From NCBI GenBank assembly GCA_947561395.2, contig OX387188.1, forward strand, positions 15,160,229 through 15,224,228: 64,000 nt of DNA, in the 5' to 3' direction. This DNA comes from Buxus sempervirens. Its lineage: Eukaryota > Streptophyta > Magnoliopsida > Buxales > Buxaceae. The position numbers were made by a program, and so were the translations under genes. The notes beneath the pieces are model-generated. The model had not been told where the DNA came from and searched no databases. It saw only the letters and a program-made list of their open reading frames with translations. Position 1 is the stretch's first letter. Each line of letters opens with the position of its first letter. Below, piece after piece: positions 45,153 to 56,117 of this stretch.

Positions 45153-47396
45153 CGCGTGTTTTGTTTTATCGGATTTGTTTTTAGATCCTCCTGGTGAGCC
45201 ACGCATTGGGGGAGAGTTTGAGGAAGACCCAAACTATAGACCCGAGGACTATTACTATTACCCACAGTAGGACTCTCTTTATGATATTGTCTTTTATTAG
45301 TGAGTTGTAAATGGGATGTAAAGAATACTTTTGGACTTATACTCTTGGGAGTTACCTTTTGTATATGTTAGTATATTTTGGAGAGAACATTGTGAATGGT
45401 TAGTTGCCTTAGTTGTATTTTGTATGCACAGATATCATGTTTTGGAGATTGTAATACAGGAAATCTTTTGTTGGATGAAATTTTTTTTATTCTATGCTTC
45501 TTTAGTCATGCACTCTGATGATTACGATGTAATTGCCCAAGAAATTGTGTTTATCAGGTTCTATTGGGCCCATAAGTAGGTCTCGGGGACGGGTCGGTGC
45601 CGTGATAGGGCAGACCCGGATCTGGGGCGCTACATAAGATTTATCATTAAATGATAAGAATTCGTTTCAGTTTTATGCCATTGCAAATCAGAAATCATAT
45701 CTGTAAAGATCTGATCAAATACGTAATGTCTGCAGAGGAAAAGCAAACAATCGAACTGAAGTGGTGCTTTCAGAATTCAAATTGTAGAATTTTAGATTTC
45801 GGTGGCTTGAATTTGACATCATTGAATTTTCGTTTAAAATTGTAGATTGCAGAATCGATTAGGAAATGAATTTGTATGTTCTTTGTTTTTACGAAAAGTA
45901 TCGATTGACATATAAATTGTTGAAATTATGGTTAGATTAAACCTGAATTGTATGGTTGAGTTGTTAAGTGAGTATTGAATGCATTGTAAGTGGTTTAAAG
46001 GAATAAGAGCAAATCCGAATTGGAGAAATGGAAGTTTCTGGAAGATGAACTTCCGTTCTGGTTGAGATCGCCCAGTCAAGCACCTAGGCGCCCAAAATTG
46101 TAGAGAATTATAAAGGGCGCCTAGTACATCGCCTAGGTGACCTCATTAACAAAAATTGACTGGACGCCCAGGCGCCCGGGGCTAGGCGACCAGAGACAAA
46201 AAATTTTAATTTAAATGCATAACTTGCTGGTTAATTCTTGGATTATTTTAGGAAAATAATAAAGGATGATCAATGGGAATTGAATAAGTGTAAAGTTAGA
46301 TAACTCTGGAAGTTAAGGGGGAATATTTATTAAATTGGAAGAATGGTAGATGTTAGGAAATGGCATATTCCCATGTATTTGAGATAGAGAATTTATAAAA
46401 TAAGGGATTCATGTAATTATATGGCATTGGTCATTTACCACTAAGATTAAATTGGAAATGTTCTAGGAGAATTCCACAAGAAATTATGTTAATTAAGAAG
46501 TTAATATCATGATTCATATTTAAAATAAATTGTAGATTTTTTTTAAGAGAGGGGTGTTAGGGATTTATTTGTAAGTGGAAAGATTATAAATAAATACTTA
46601 TAAGATTTAATTGACTAGACTAATGATCTATTAAATTCTGATTTTATTAATCTGGTCAAACTCTGATTTCCAGCATTTGATTCTTACTTTGGATTATTCG
46701 GGAATGACATGATTTTGGAAAGCGTTACATCGAATTGGGTTTTTATGCGGATTTTATGAATGAGATTTTAAACCGAATATGAAGGATTTGGGTTTTGTAT
46801 TTGATTTGTTTTTCCTTAATGTAATTGGAGAGATGGATTGAGACGCCCATGTACTTGGGTAGATGCTATACCTTCGTGTACTCGAGAATGCCCCATGTAC
46901 TTGGGATGTTGATGCCTCTGTGTACTCAGAGATGCCCCGTGCACTCGGGATGATATGATTAAGATTGAGATGAGTTGTGCTTGCTAGATTTTCATGATTG
47001 GCTCGGTTTTATAATCTAATGGGCATAGCTCTATATGGATTCATTTAGGAGCTAGATAGTGAAAATGATTGTACTTTGTTGGTTGGGTTCTCCCATAATA
47101 AGACGATGATCGTGTATTCGGCTTCGCACATAAGCCGGGAGGTGGCATAGTGGACACTGATATTACCCTAGTTAAAGGCAGTCTTGGTTCATGAGTCTTC
47201 CTGTGACTTATCGATTTCTGATTCGATACTTCATATTTGATTGACATGCTGGAATACTCGAGTTTTCTCATATTAATCGATGGATTATTGTTGGATTAAT
47301 CGAATTATCTGTGTTATCGTCATTGTTGCATGTTTTAAAGCCTGAATCATGTTTTAGAACTATTAAAATGTATTTGAGCGTGCATGTGCTACTTGC

Positions 47397-47414
47397 TGGG
47401 ATATTTGTATCTCA
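47397..47414 (+). other. LTR stem-loop, copy in B 3' LTR
   Basis: TGGGATATTTGTATCTCA, loop TTTG; 22 nt before acceptor. Confidence 0.7.
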
Positions 47415-48863
47415 TACCGTTTTGTTTTGTTTTCAGCTGCTCTTGGAGAGGACGATATTTGTAAAACCCCGAAGTTTCCTTAAATAATAAATTAAATTAA
47501 TAAATAATATTATTGAGAGTTATAATTGATGGAAATATTTTATTATTGTAGGGGGTTATCAATTTAGTGGAGATCCAGAATTAGACGTAGATCTGACTGT
47601 CCGATCATGAGATATCGAGGTATGTGTTCTAATTGGGCAGAGTGTATAGGAAAGTTTGCATGTGAGATACATGGGATCAAGAAGTATATATAACAATTAA
47701 ATAACCTAAATCATATACGTTTGTATTCTGCTCGTATTGAATAGCAGCAAGCGACAAGCAGAAACCAAGCCGAAGGAGAAGAAGAAGAAGAAGAAGAAGG
47801 AGGAAGGGGCTGGGTTGTGTTTTCATCGTCCAGAGGATTTCTGGGTGATAGAAGTTCGTCATTGTTCAGAGGAGTGAAGGAGAAACCAGCATAGAAGAGG
47901 TAGGTGACACCGTTTTGATTTCAAGTTGGATTTACGTTCGTTTAATCGCAAAAGCATGATTCTATGATATGTAATGATGTATATAGTTAGATAATCATGT
48001 TATAAATACGTTAGAATGAGTTTAGACGAGAAAAATCATGATTTAGAACTGTTTCTGTTCGATTTTGGATGACTGCCGACCTCGACTGTACTCGGCGATC
48101 ATCGGCGCTCCTAGGCGCTAGTTATAAAATTTGAGACCGCTGAAGACCACGAGACGACGGACCGTAGGTGCTCGAAAATGAACTACCGCTGATTATAGAC
48201 CGCCAGGGCGATCCTGAGCGATCTTAGGCGCTCTAAGCAGAAATTGTAGATTTTCATAATTTCGAACCTGATTCAACTCTAAACTATTTTTAGACAATTT
48301 TAATAATTAATTAAGGTGTTTTAAGACCAAAATAAATTATCTAATTCCCTGTTTTATAGAAAAATAAATTAGGGAGATATTTAGGACATTAGTTGCCAAA
48401 CTTTAAAGGTAATTGAGAAATCTGATTTTTGGAAAACCTAACTATTATTTGACTATCAAAACAACTCTAAATGACACTATAAATCAGAAAACTTTATAAA
48501 GAGAATTCAGAATTCAATTGACCGAATATGGAAGTAAATTGACAGATATAACCATTATATGCCGCTAGGCACCAACCCTTATAGAAATATTATATTTTAG
48601 GGAATTTTGGAGTCTAGTGGGCATAGCTGGTTATGGATCCATAGTTGTAGCTAAATAGCTAAGGGATATGTCATTTGGGTTGAGTTACTCCTATATGCGA
48701 CGTGCTTCCTTTGCAAGTTAGTTTGTCTGGGAATGTCCTATGTCTGGAGGGACACCCCGGTGAGCTGCTAGTGATTCCCTGTACATGTGGATAAGCGACC
48801 ATCTCCATGCATTGATTCTGGTGCTGCATGCTGGTGGTACATGCCAACTTTGATGGGTACGTG

Positions 48864-51687
48864 TGTGAGACATGGGAAAAAATCACCGAAGATGATCTCC
48901 CCTCCGTCAACACACGGGCTCGACATAAAAACGTGGGAGTCGCCACCATTCAAGGTTTAGAGGTGTGAATGGACACCAAAAGATTAAAAACAAGCAAAAA
49001 TAGATAAAAGACAAATTCTAGAGTAAAAATAACCCTACTTGAAAATCAAATCCAGAGATGGGTAAGGGATTAGATTATGAACGGGGGAAGGTGTTAGGCA
49101 CCCCCATTCACCCACACAAGGTGGTTGCCAAGTGTTGCTCATGCTAAGGAAAAAAAAGAAAGCTTGCTAAGAATTATTAAAAACCTTGAAAAAGGACAAA
49201 TGTATGATATCTTCACATGAAAATCCAAATGAATTCCAGATCCTCTTTTATGTCAATATCATTTCTGGAATATCACAAAAAGATGGAAATCAAAGCAAAA
49301 GTTGCACAAAACCAAGTTGAGGCAAATCCGGAAAATTTGGTAAAAGCAAGAACCATTTGTCTTGAAATCATTCAAATCCGATTTAAATTGAATCAAACCA
49401 AATTTATTTGAAATATTATGATTGATAGAAGACTCATGCAAATTTTCAATCCATTTCGATTAAAATCCTAGGAGTTATGCTTCTTTTAAAGTGGCTGCTG
49501 GAGATAAACAAAAGTGACAAGTTAGCAAGTTTGGAAAATCACCTAGAAAAATCGGCTTCATAAAAATCCATGAATTTTGGTGTGAATGAAGTATGTATGG
49601 CCATATTTCAAAAGAAACTAGCCTCATACAAAAATTCATTCGGATGTGCCTTGGGTGACTTCCCGAATAGGCCCCGAGGATCACAGATTAACCCAGAAAA
49701 GTGCTGTTGAGCAGTTCTGAGTAAATCTGTTACCCACGACATAATTTAATTCAAAAAATTATGAAACCAACTGGATTTAAAAATAGACTCATAAAGGAGT
49801 TTCCAGAAATAAAAATCACTCGAATCGGATTTAAAACAAGCAGATGGTGCCCATTCGAAGTGATAGGTTCAACAGTTTGACCTGAAATGACCTCTCAACT
49901 TCGGCAGAATGGTGTCAACAATCTGCTTCATAGAAATTAATGAAATTTGGTAGGCATAAACTAGACAGCCTCACCTTTCCCATGGTTCTAGAATCACTCC
50001 AAAAGTCATCCGGATGATGAAGTTATGAGTGTCCGAAGTTAGGGTACAGTTGCTGTCAAGTCAAGCCTTTTTTGGAGAAAAACAATTCAAAACTGTGACA
50101 AAGTGTGTGCAATTTGTGCAAGATGAATCCAAATCCTTTAAAAATCATTTAAAGACATTCCAGAATTGATTGAGGCCATTTATTTCAGATTTATCACAAC
50201 GAATGCAATAAATCCTAAATATGAGTCTATCCCTCCAAAATCATGCTATGTATGTGCAGGTGTGAAAAATCATTCAAGAACAATGTAACAACATAGCATG
50301 CATTCATATTCATCAAAATAAGGTTCTAAAACAACATAGGGTTCCGTTCCATTATCGTTTCCCTTAGTTCTCTCTCCCCGTTAAACACGGTTCTTCAAGA
50401 TAATCTTGGGGTACTTTGAATATGGAACGGTTTACATAGATTTAGAAGGCTTATACAAGAGAGGTTCTAGCACTAGGATCAATCCCCAGTCTCGTTTCTC
50501 CTAGATCCCGCCTTCACGTTCTACGGCTAGGGGGAGTCTTGAGATACTTTGAGCCAGGGAAGGGTTTTCACACACATAGAAGGCCTTATTCTACAGAAAG
50601 GTAGAAGAAGAGATCTAGATCTAGAATGTAAAATACAGAAAATAAAGAAGAGGTTTGACGCTTACCTGGGGTTCTGGAAGCAATCCGGCAGCGGATCCCT
50701 TCTTCACTCGAAGCTCTTGGATCTCCAACTTATTAGCCATTTGCTTAAGGAGGAGCCTCCTATTTATAGGCAAAGGCTAGGGTTAGGGTTGGTGTGATGG
50801 TAGACATAAAATGATGTCTAGAGCCCACCAACCTTAACCTTAAGGCCATTTCCGAGATTTCCCCTCATTTAATGAGGGACATGATGGTAAAAAGTGAAAT
50901 CTCTCGGAAAACCCTAATTTTGAGCAAAAAGTTTGTATCCGGCACATCAGGTCGGATATACAAGCGCCTATGTGTATCCGGCATATGTTGCCGGATACAT
51001 TAAGGTCTACTTGTATTCGGCATTATCTGTCAGATACAATAAAGATCCTTTGTATCCAACATTATCTGTCGGATACAATAAAGATGTTTTGTATCCGACG
51101 TTATCTGTCGGATACAAAAAAGAAGAAGCTTTTATCCGAATTTTAACACAGGCAATACTTATTTACATGTAATATCGTTTAAGTAAATGTCCTCGTATTT
51201 TTTAATCTCCATTTACTTAAGATATTACATGTAAATAAGCAAACACCCCCCCATTTGAATCCATTAAAAATAGTTCCAGACCCAAATTCCAAGTGAATAA
51301 AAAGTCAACTTTCCAGTTTTAGGCAAAATTCCGATTTTTTAGGTCTGGAAAAAAGGTTCAATATGTTAAAACCAAGGTATTCATCAAGATTTAAAATCTC
51401 AAAAAATTCTTTTATGCAATAACATGGCTAAAAACCTGATTACCGGGAAAAATTATCTTGAAATCTAGTTTTAAAAAATATTTCATTTTCTGGGGTCAAA
51501 AGTCAACAAAATTCAACCAGAAAAAATTTGACTTTGCACAAAAGATTGAATTCAGGCCTTTTCCTTTTCCGTTTTGGATTCAAATGGGTTAAGTATCTCA
51601 AACCCAATGCAAAGAATTGAAAATTCCAATAAAATATTTCTCTCCTTCAAGATTTATCAAAAATCGTGCAATCTTGGGGTGTCTACA
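48864..51687 (-). mobile_element. Element H: Tat-type solo LTR
   Basis: On minus it begins TGTAGACACCCC and ends ATGTCTCA. Flanks are ACGTG (48859-48863) and ACATG (51688-51692), one mismatch. A minus-strand TATA box (complement of 50761-50768) has an inverted-repeat array upstream (50935-51116). It is followed by a donor CAG/GTAAGCG with its first intron base at 50665. The AGTCGCCACC block near the left end is shared with Tat LTRs I and E. No internal domain. It is inserted in G. Confidence 0.78.
50935..51116 (-). repeat. Five-unit hairpin array, exact 39-bp period, in LTR H
   Basis: Hairpins start at 50935, 50974, 51013, 51052 and 51091. Unit 2 has arms GTATCCGGC/GCCGGATAC and unit 5 GTATCCGAC/GTCGGATAC, both perfect 9-bp stems with 7-nt loops. 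The G-C to A-T exchange is matched in the other arm. Units 1, 3 and 4 have mismatches. Confidence 0.9.
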
Positions 51688-52144
51688 ACATGTGCAATAA
51701 GTCAGTGACTACGGCTCTTGTTTAAGCTGCGCTGCATGGGACTTGAGTATCATTAGTAGCATTGCTCCTAAGTCGCACGGTGGTATAGCAATTCGTTGAG
51801 AATCATCTCAAAAGGTTTATCTATCTTTGTGAGTCCTACAATAACACCGAAATCACAACACTTGATATTATTATTGTATACATGCAGGAGGCATGTGATT
51901 GAGATATTGATCGAATGTGACTGTTTAGTGCATCCTAGCAAAGTGTAAATTATGTTACTGATTTGGTTATTGGATTCTTATATTAAAATTTGCTGAAATT
52001 CATTTCTAGAACTGTTTATCAAACTGTTTTGTGTTCATGAATGACATGAATGATTATACGAGCCTGATTAGTCGATATTGACTAATCGCGCATGAACTGT
52101 TACTTTACTCATATTAACTGTTTAACCATGCATGTGTTACCTAC

Positions 52145-52162
52145 TGGGATATTCGTATCTCA
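52145..52162 (+). other. LTR stem-loop, copy in G
   Basis: TGGGATATTCGTATCTCA; 24 nt before acceptor. Confidence 0.75.
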
Positions 52163-53710
52163 CCCTCCTTTTATTTCATTTTTCAGCTGATACGCGAGAG
52201 GGGGATCTTTGTGACTTCCAGGGAGAGATAGCTGAGTATACATCGGAGGATTACTATTATCCGGATCTTGTTTGAGGTGGATTAATGCTATAGACTTAGT
52301 ACTTTTGATTAGATTATTATTCATTGGATTTGATGTATTAGAGAGATGAGAGAGATAGTAACCAGTTTATTTTACCAAACTTTGATATTAATGACTGATG
52401 ATCAAACTATATGTTTATTTGAGGATTTTGAACTACACTTCCGCACATACTTGTTTTCGTACTTCTGATAGTATAATGAAGTGAATGAATTTTAATTCTT
52501 TGGTCTGGTATATTATTGATGATGTATTTGATATGGGCCAGTAACACCTCGGATTTGGTTGTTGAACTAAATTCGGGTTGTTACAGTAGCGAACCGGGTT
52601 CGGGGCGTTACAATATCAAAGGGTAAAAGCTGGGATCATGTGAGTTTCAGATTAAAGCTATGGTATTCTATATTGAGTTGGGTTTTAATTGGCTCTGATT
52701 TTATACTTTATTGTTATTCATGTTTCCCTCACTCTGATATTGCAATCCTGTGTGGAAAAGTAACCCTTCGGAAACGAGTTACGGTTTTACTACGTAACCC
52801 GGATCTGGGGCTTTACGCACTCACATACTGGCAACAAATCAATCTAGAAATATGGAGCCATGAACATTGACTTATTGCGCAAGAACTCACATATCAGCAC
52901 GCTAAATCTCGAAATATGGAGTTGCTATATATTACTATGTGTGCAACAAGATAAATCATATCATGGGGGTAGCCGCTTATCACCACATACAGAGATAACC
53001 TCACTAACATGAGCCTTACCATCAAGATAAATTTGAAATGAGTCCATATTGTACATGAAGATCTGTCGATGCAAACTAACTTGTAAAGAAAGCGCGATCG
53101 TAAAGCAAAATGACTTAATCAAATAAAATACTCTTTTACTATTTAGCTTGACACTATAGATCCATACTCAATTATGCCCACAAGACACTTTCAATCAACA
53201 CTTTACTAGCAACACAAAACCCTATAGTGCTAGTGGCATATGTAAAATCCCAGCCTGGATTATAGCTTAATTATTAAGTTTAATTATTTAAATTATGATT
53301 ATTATACTAATAAGTATTTGTGTTATGAATGTGAGGTGGATGTTGATCTTGCTTAAGGATTTGGGGAAAACAAATTAAACTTTATTAAGGGTTATTAAGG
53401 TAAGCTTAGTTAATTTTATTTTTATATTTCAATTGGCTAAGATACCCTCCAATTAGTTCTAGTGAATTGGAAATCAAATTTTGAAAATTTAGAGTTAAGT
53501 GTGAAAATTAGCCTTCACGTGCGAACCTTGCATTGCGCGTTAATCACACATTAAGCAAAATCCTATAGAAACCATTTGATAAAGGTTTAATGCCCGAACG
53601 TCCAACTTTAACGTTCGTGCGTCCAATACAAAATTTCCAGATTTCTTGTTTTGAGCCCAAACTCAAGTTTCAACACTTTTAGATCATTTTTGAACCCTCA
53701 TTAACATCAA

Positions 53711-54392
53711 TTTGAGCCAAGTATACCTAGAGCACACCCCCAAGTAAACCTAATGTACACCCTCCCATGTGTACCCCAAAGTACCTCCAAAGTATACCGA
53801 AAGTACTTTCTAAGAATACCCAAGGCACCTCAAGTGTATCCAAATTATCTCCTAAGAATACCCAAAGTAACTCCTAAGAATACCTAAGGTACCTCTCAAG
53901 TGTACTCAAATTATCTCCTAAGAATACCCAAAATAACTTCTAAGAATACCCAAGGTACCTTTCAAGTGTACCTAAAGTATCACCCAAGTATTACTCAAGG
54001 TACCACCCAACTACACCTAAAGTATACCCATGCATTACCTAAAGTACTCCCTTGTATTACCCAAGGTACTCCACCTGTGTATCTAAGGTACTCCATGTAT
54101 ATACCTAAGGTACCGCACTTGTATTGCCTAAGGTACTTCACTTGTATACCTAAGGTACCCAACTTATATTGCTTAAGGTACCCTACTTGTATTGCCTAAG
54201 ATACCCAACTTGTATACCTAAGGCACCCCACTTGTATTGCTTAAGGTACTCCACTTGTCTACCTAAGGTACCCCCTTTGTATAACTAAAGTACCCCCTCT
54301 TGTTTAACTAAAGTACTTCCTTATATAACCAAGGTACCCCCTTTTATAACTAAGGTACCTCTCTTGTGTTAACTAAGGTACCCCTCCCCCCC

Positions 54393-54428
<36 letters not shown>

Positions 54429-54560
54429 GCATATCTAAAGTATAACCCCTTGAATAACTAAGGTAAACCTTCTTGTAACACCGAGATATCCCTCAAATAA
54501 CACTAAGGTACCCCTCACTTAATACTAAGGTACCCCCTAGTTATGCCTTAGGTATACCCT
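53711..54560. repeat. CTAAGGTACC minisatellite in LTR C
   Basis: About 35-40 imperfect units of 18-23 bp, with a poly-C expansion in the middle. The plus-strand frame 53900-54199 is a translation of the repeat. Confidence 0.9.
54381..54426. repeat. Poly-C tract
   Basis: 46 bases of C broken by two T, ending with 33 consecutive C (54394-54426). It interrupts the minisatellite at a CCCC word. The true length may be misread, since such runs assemble poorly. Confidence 0.85.
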
Positions 54561-54621
54561 AAGGATTTAGTAGAATAAAGGCTTTGTTTAGGGGTAGATT
54601 TAAAAGACCAAAATTTGGGCA

Positions 54622-54628
54622 TATAAAA
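54622..54628 (+). promoter_or_regulatory. TATA box of LTR C
   Basis: TATAAAA within GGGCATATAAAAGGATG; D has the same block at about 40275. Confidence 0.65.
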
Positions 54629-54791
54629 GGATGACCTAACTAAGGTATCAAGTGTTTTGAACCCCTTTTCCTTGTCTTGGACGTATAGAACAAGAAGAAG
54701 AGTGGAAGCTTGCTTGAAAGCTTCAAGAAGAAGGAGAAGAAGGAGAAGGAGAAAAGAGCTTGAAGAGAAATTGTGCTTCTCCATTAAACAT

Positions 54792-56117
54792 GTAAGTATC
54801 AAACCCTTCAAAACAAAATGTATTACAAAAATTTGTATTCTCTCATTAGGGTTTGATTTATTTGAAGGAATGATCTTGCATGTTAGTTTTTGTTTCTAAA
54901 ATTCGTATAGTTTGGTTGTATAACAATCTTATTTAGTTTTCTATTGATTTGCCATGGATTTTCAACTCACATTGATTATATTTCGGATTAGGGTTTGAGT
55001 TTGGTATTTTGAATGATGTTTTATGTGTTAGATTTGTGTTCATGTGGATTTGGGATGATTGTCTGTTTTGGAATGTAATTTTAAGTATGTTGGAATGATT
55101 TATGATCATCCCATTGGTATTGGAAAGGATAAGAATGATATGTACGAGTTTTGTGTTGAAAATAGTCAAAATACATCAAAACCCGACCTGGCGATTAATC
55201 ATGAAAATGGGCGATTAATCCTGAGCCAAAACCCCCAAAATTAGTTTCTGTTAAGGACAGGATTAGTCTCGGTGATTAATCACGAATCTAGATGCCCGAA
55301 TGTCCATTAGGATTACGTTGAACGCCCGAACGTTAGCCCTGTTTTTAATCGGATGCTTGAACGTCCATTAGGATTAGGTTGAATGCCTGAACAGCAGCAC
55401 TGTCTTTTTTTTTTTTTGTTGACAATTCTCCACCCTTTTCTTTCCCAACTCTTTCTCAAACAACCTAAGCCTCCTAAATAGCACCTTATTACATGAAAGA
55501 TATATTTAAGTAAATGTCATGTGTATTTTATGTTTCAATTTACTTGAGTCTTTACATGTAAATAAGGTTTTACCCCCATTTGGAAGCATTAAAAATACTC
55601 TCATTTGGAACCATTAAAAATACTCCAAACCAATAAAAAGTAAACTTTGCAGTTCATGCCTAAACTTTGCAGTGCTTGTGATTCATCGATCAGTGGATGG
55701 GGAATTTCATTTGGCCTTGATCCTTGGTTAGTTTATTCTTGTCAGTCTATACGTGGGTGTTCTGCTTGCTGAGATGTCCCTAGCTAGGCTTCTCTCTGTA
55801 AGTCGTATAGGTGGCAATTGGGCAGTGGTCATTAATTTGATTTAAAGACATGCTAACCTACGAGTCCTACCAAGACATGCTTGCAGTATTTGATTGTATT
55901 TATTGATTTGATTTCATGCGTTACTCGATTTAGATCTTTGACTTGGAATTTCACTTTATATTCATTTGAGTTGTTTTGGTTTACATTTGGTATTTTATAT
56001 TTGAGCAAGTTATCATGATGTTATAAAACTGCATAAACTGTTTCTATACATGTATGTTTGCTGCTTACTGGGACTTTAAGTCTCATGCGTGATTTGTTTT
56101 ATCAGATTTGTTTTCAG
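54792..56117 (+). other. Putative intron inside LTR C
   Basis: Donor CAT/GTAAGTATC about 140 nt after the expected start site. Acceptor TTTGTTTTCAG, 32 nt after the stem-loop TGGGACT-TTA-AGTCTCA. Confidence 0.5.
56069..56085 (+). other. LTR stem-loop, copy in C
   Basis: TGGGACTTTAAGTCTCA, same as D; 32 nt before acceptor. Confidence 0.75.

Larger units (their letters stand above)
24543..45634 (+). mobile_element. Element D: solo LTR with a CTAAGGTACC minisatellite
   Basis: Perfect TSD TAAGA (24538-24542 and 45635-45639). Starts TGTAAAACCTCGACC and ends GGGGCGCTACA. Its own sequence is 24543-25109, 39451-40918 and 43659-45634, about 4.0 kb. The layout is: minisatellite in U3, TATA box CATATAAAAGG (about 40275-40285), leader, a GCGATTAATC word cluster, a GGGGAATTCCACTTGG minisatellite, hairpin 45136-45152 and acceptor AG 45183-45184. 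The splice donor present in its relative C has been deleted here near 40397. E and F inserted into it. Together with C it defines one LTR family. Confidence 0.88.
47460..52612 (+). mobile_element. Element G: chromovirus-type solo LTR
   Basis: Starts TGTAAAACCCC and ends CGGGGCGTTACA. Flanks are ATATT (47455-47459) and ATATC (52613-52617). The B 5' LTR has ATATC at this site, so the left copy mutated. Its own sequence is 47460-48863 and 51693-52612, about 2.3 kb. It has a TATA box TATATATAA (47685-47693), a GAA microsatellite (about 47776-47798) and a donor GAG/GTAGGTGACAC (intron from 47900). GGCGCTCCTAGGCGCTAG words lie at 48072-48240. The hairpin is at 52145-52162 and the acceptor AG at 52185-52186. 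It shares its donor context with M. Confidence 0.86.
9755..52817 (+). mobile_element. Element B: Tekay/Del-type chromovirus with both LTRs, heavily interrupted
   Basis: The 5' LTR is 9755-12421. The internal region is 12422-23985. The 3' LTR is split into 23986-24542, 45640-47459 and 52618-52817. Both sides carry CACTC (9750-9754 and 52818-52822), a perfect 5-bp TSD that proves the 43-kb span is one insertion. It has a tRNA-iMet primer-binding site, a polypurine tract, and relics of reverse transcriptase/RNase H, integrase and a C-terminal chromodomain in the correct order. Only about 2 kb of its own internal sequence survives, so it is dead. K, L, M, D and G inserted into it. Confidence 0.92.
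23986..52817 (+). mobile_element. 3' LTR of element B, split in three
   Basis: Pieces 23986-24542, 45640-47459 and 52618-52817 align in order to the 5' LTR and total about 2.58 kb. D (TSD TAAGA) and G (TSD ATATT/ATATC) interrupt it. The last bases are CTTTACG instead of CGTTACA. Piece 2 keeps the GC-rich words (46075-46195), the hairpin (47397-47414, loop TTTG) and the acceptor TTTTCAG (AG 47435-47436). Confidence 0.9.
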
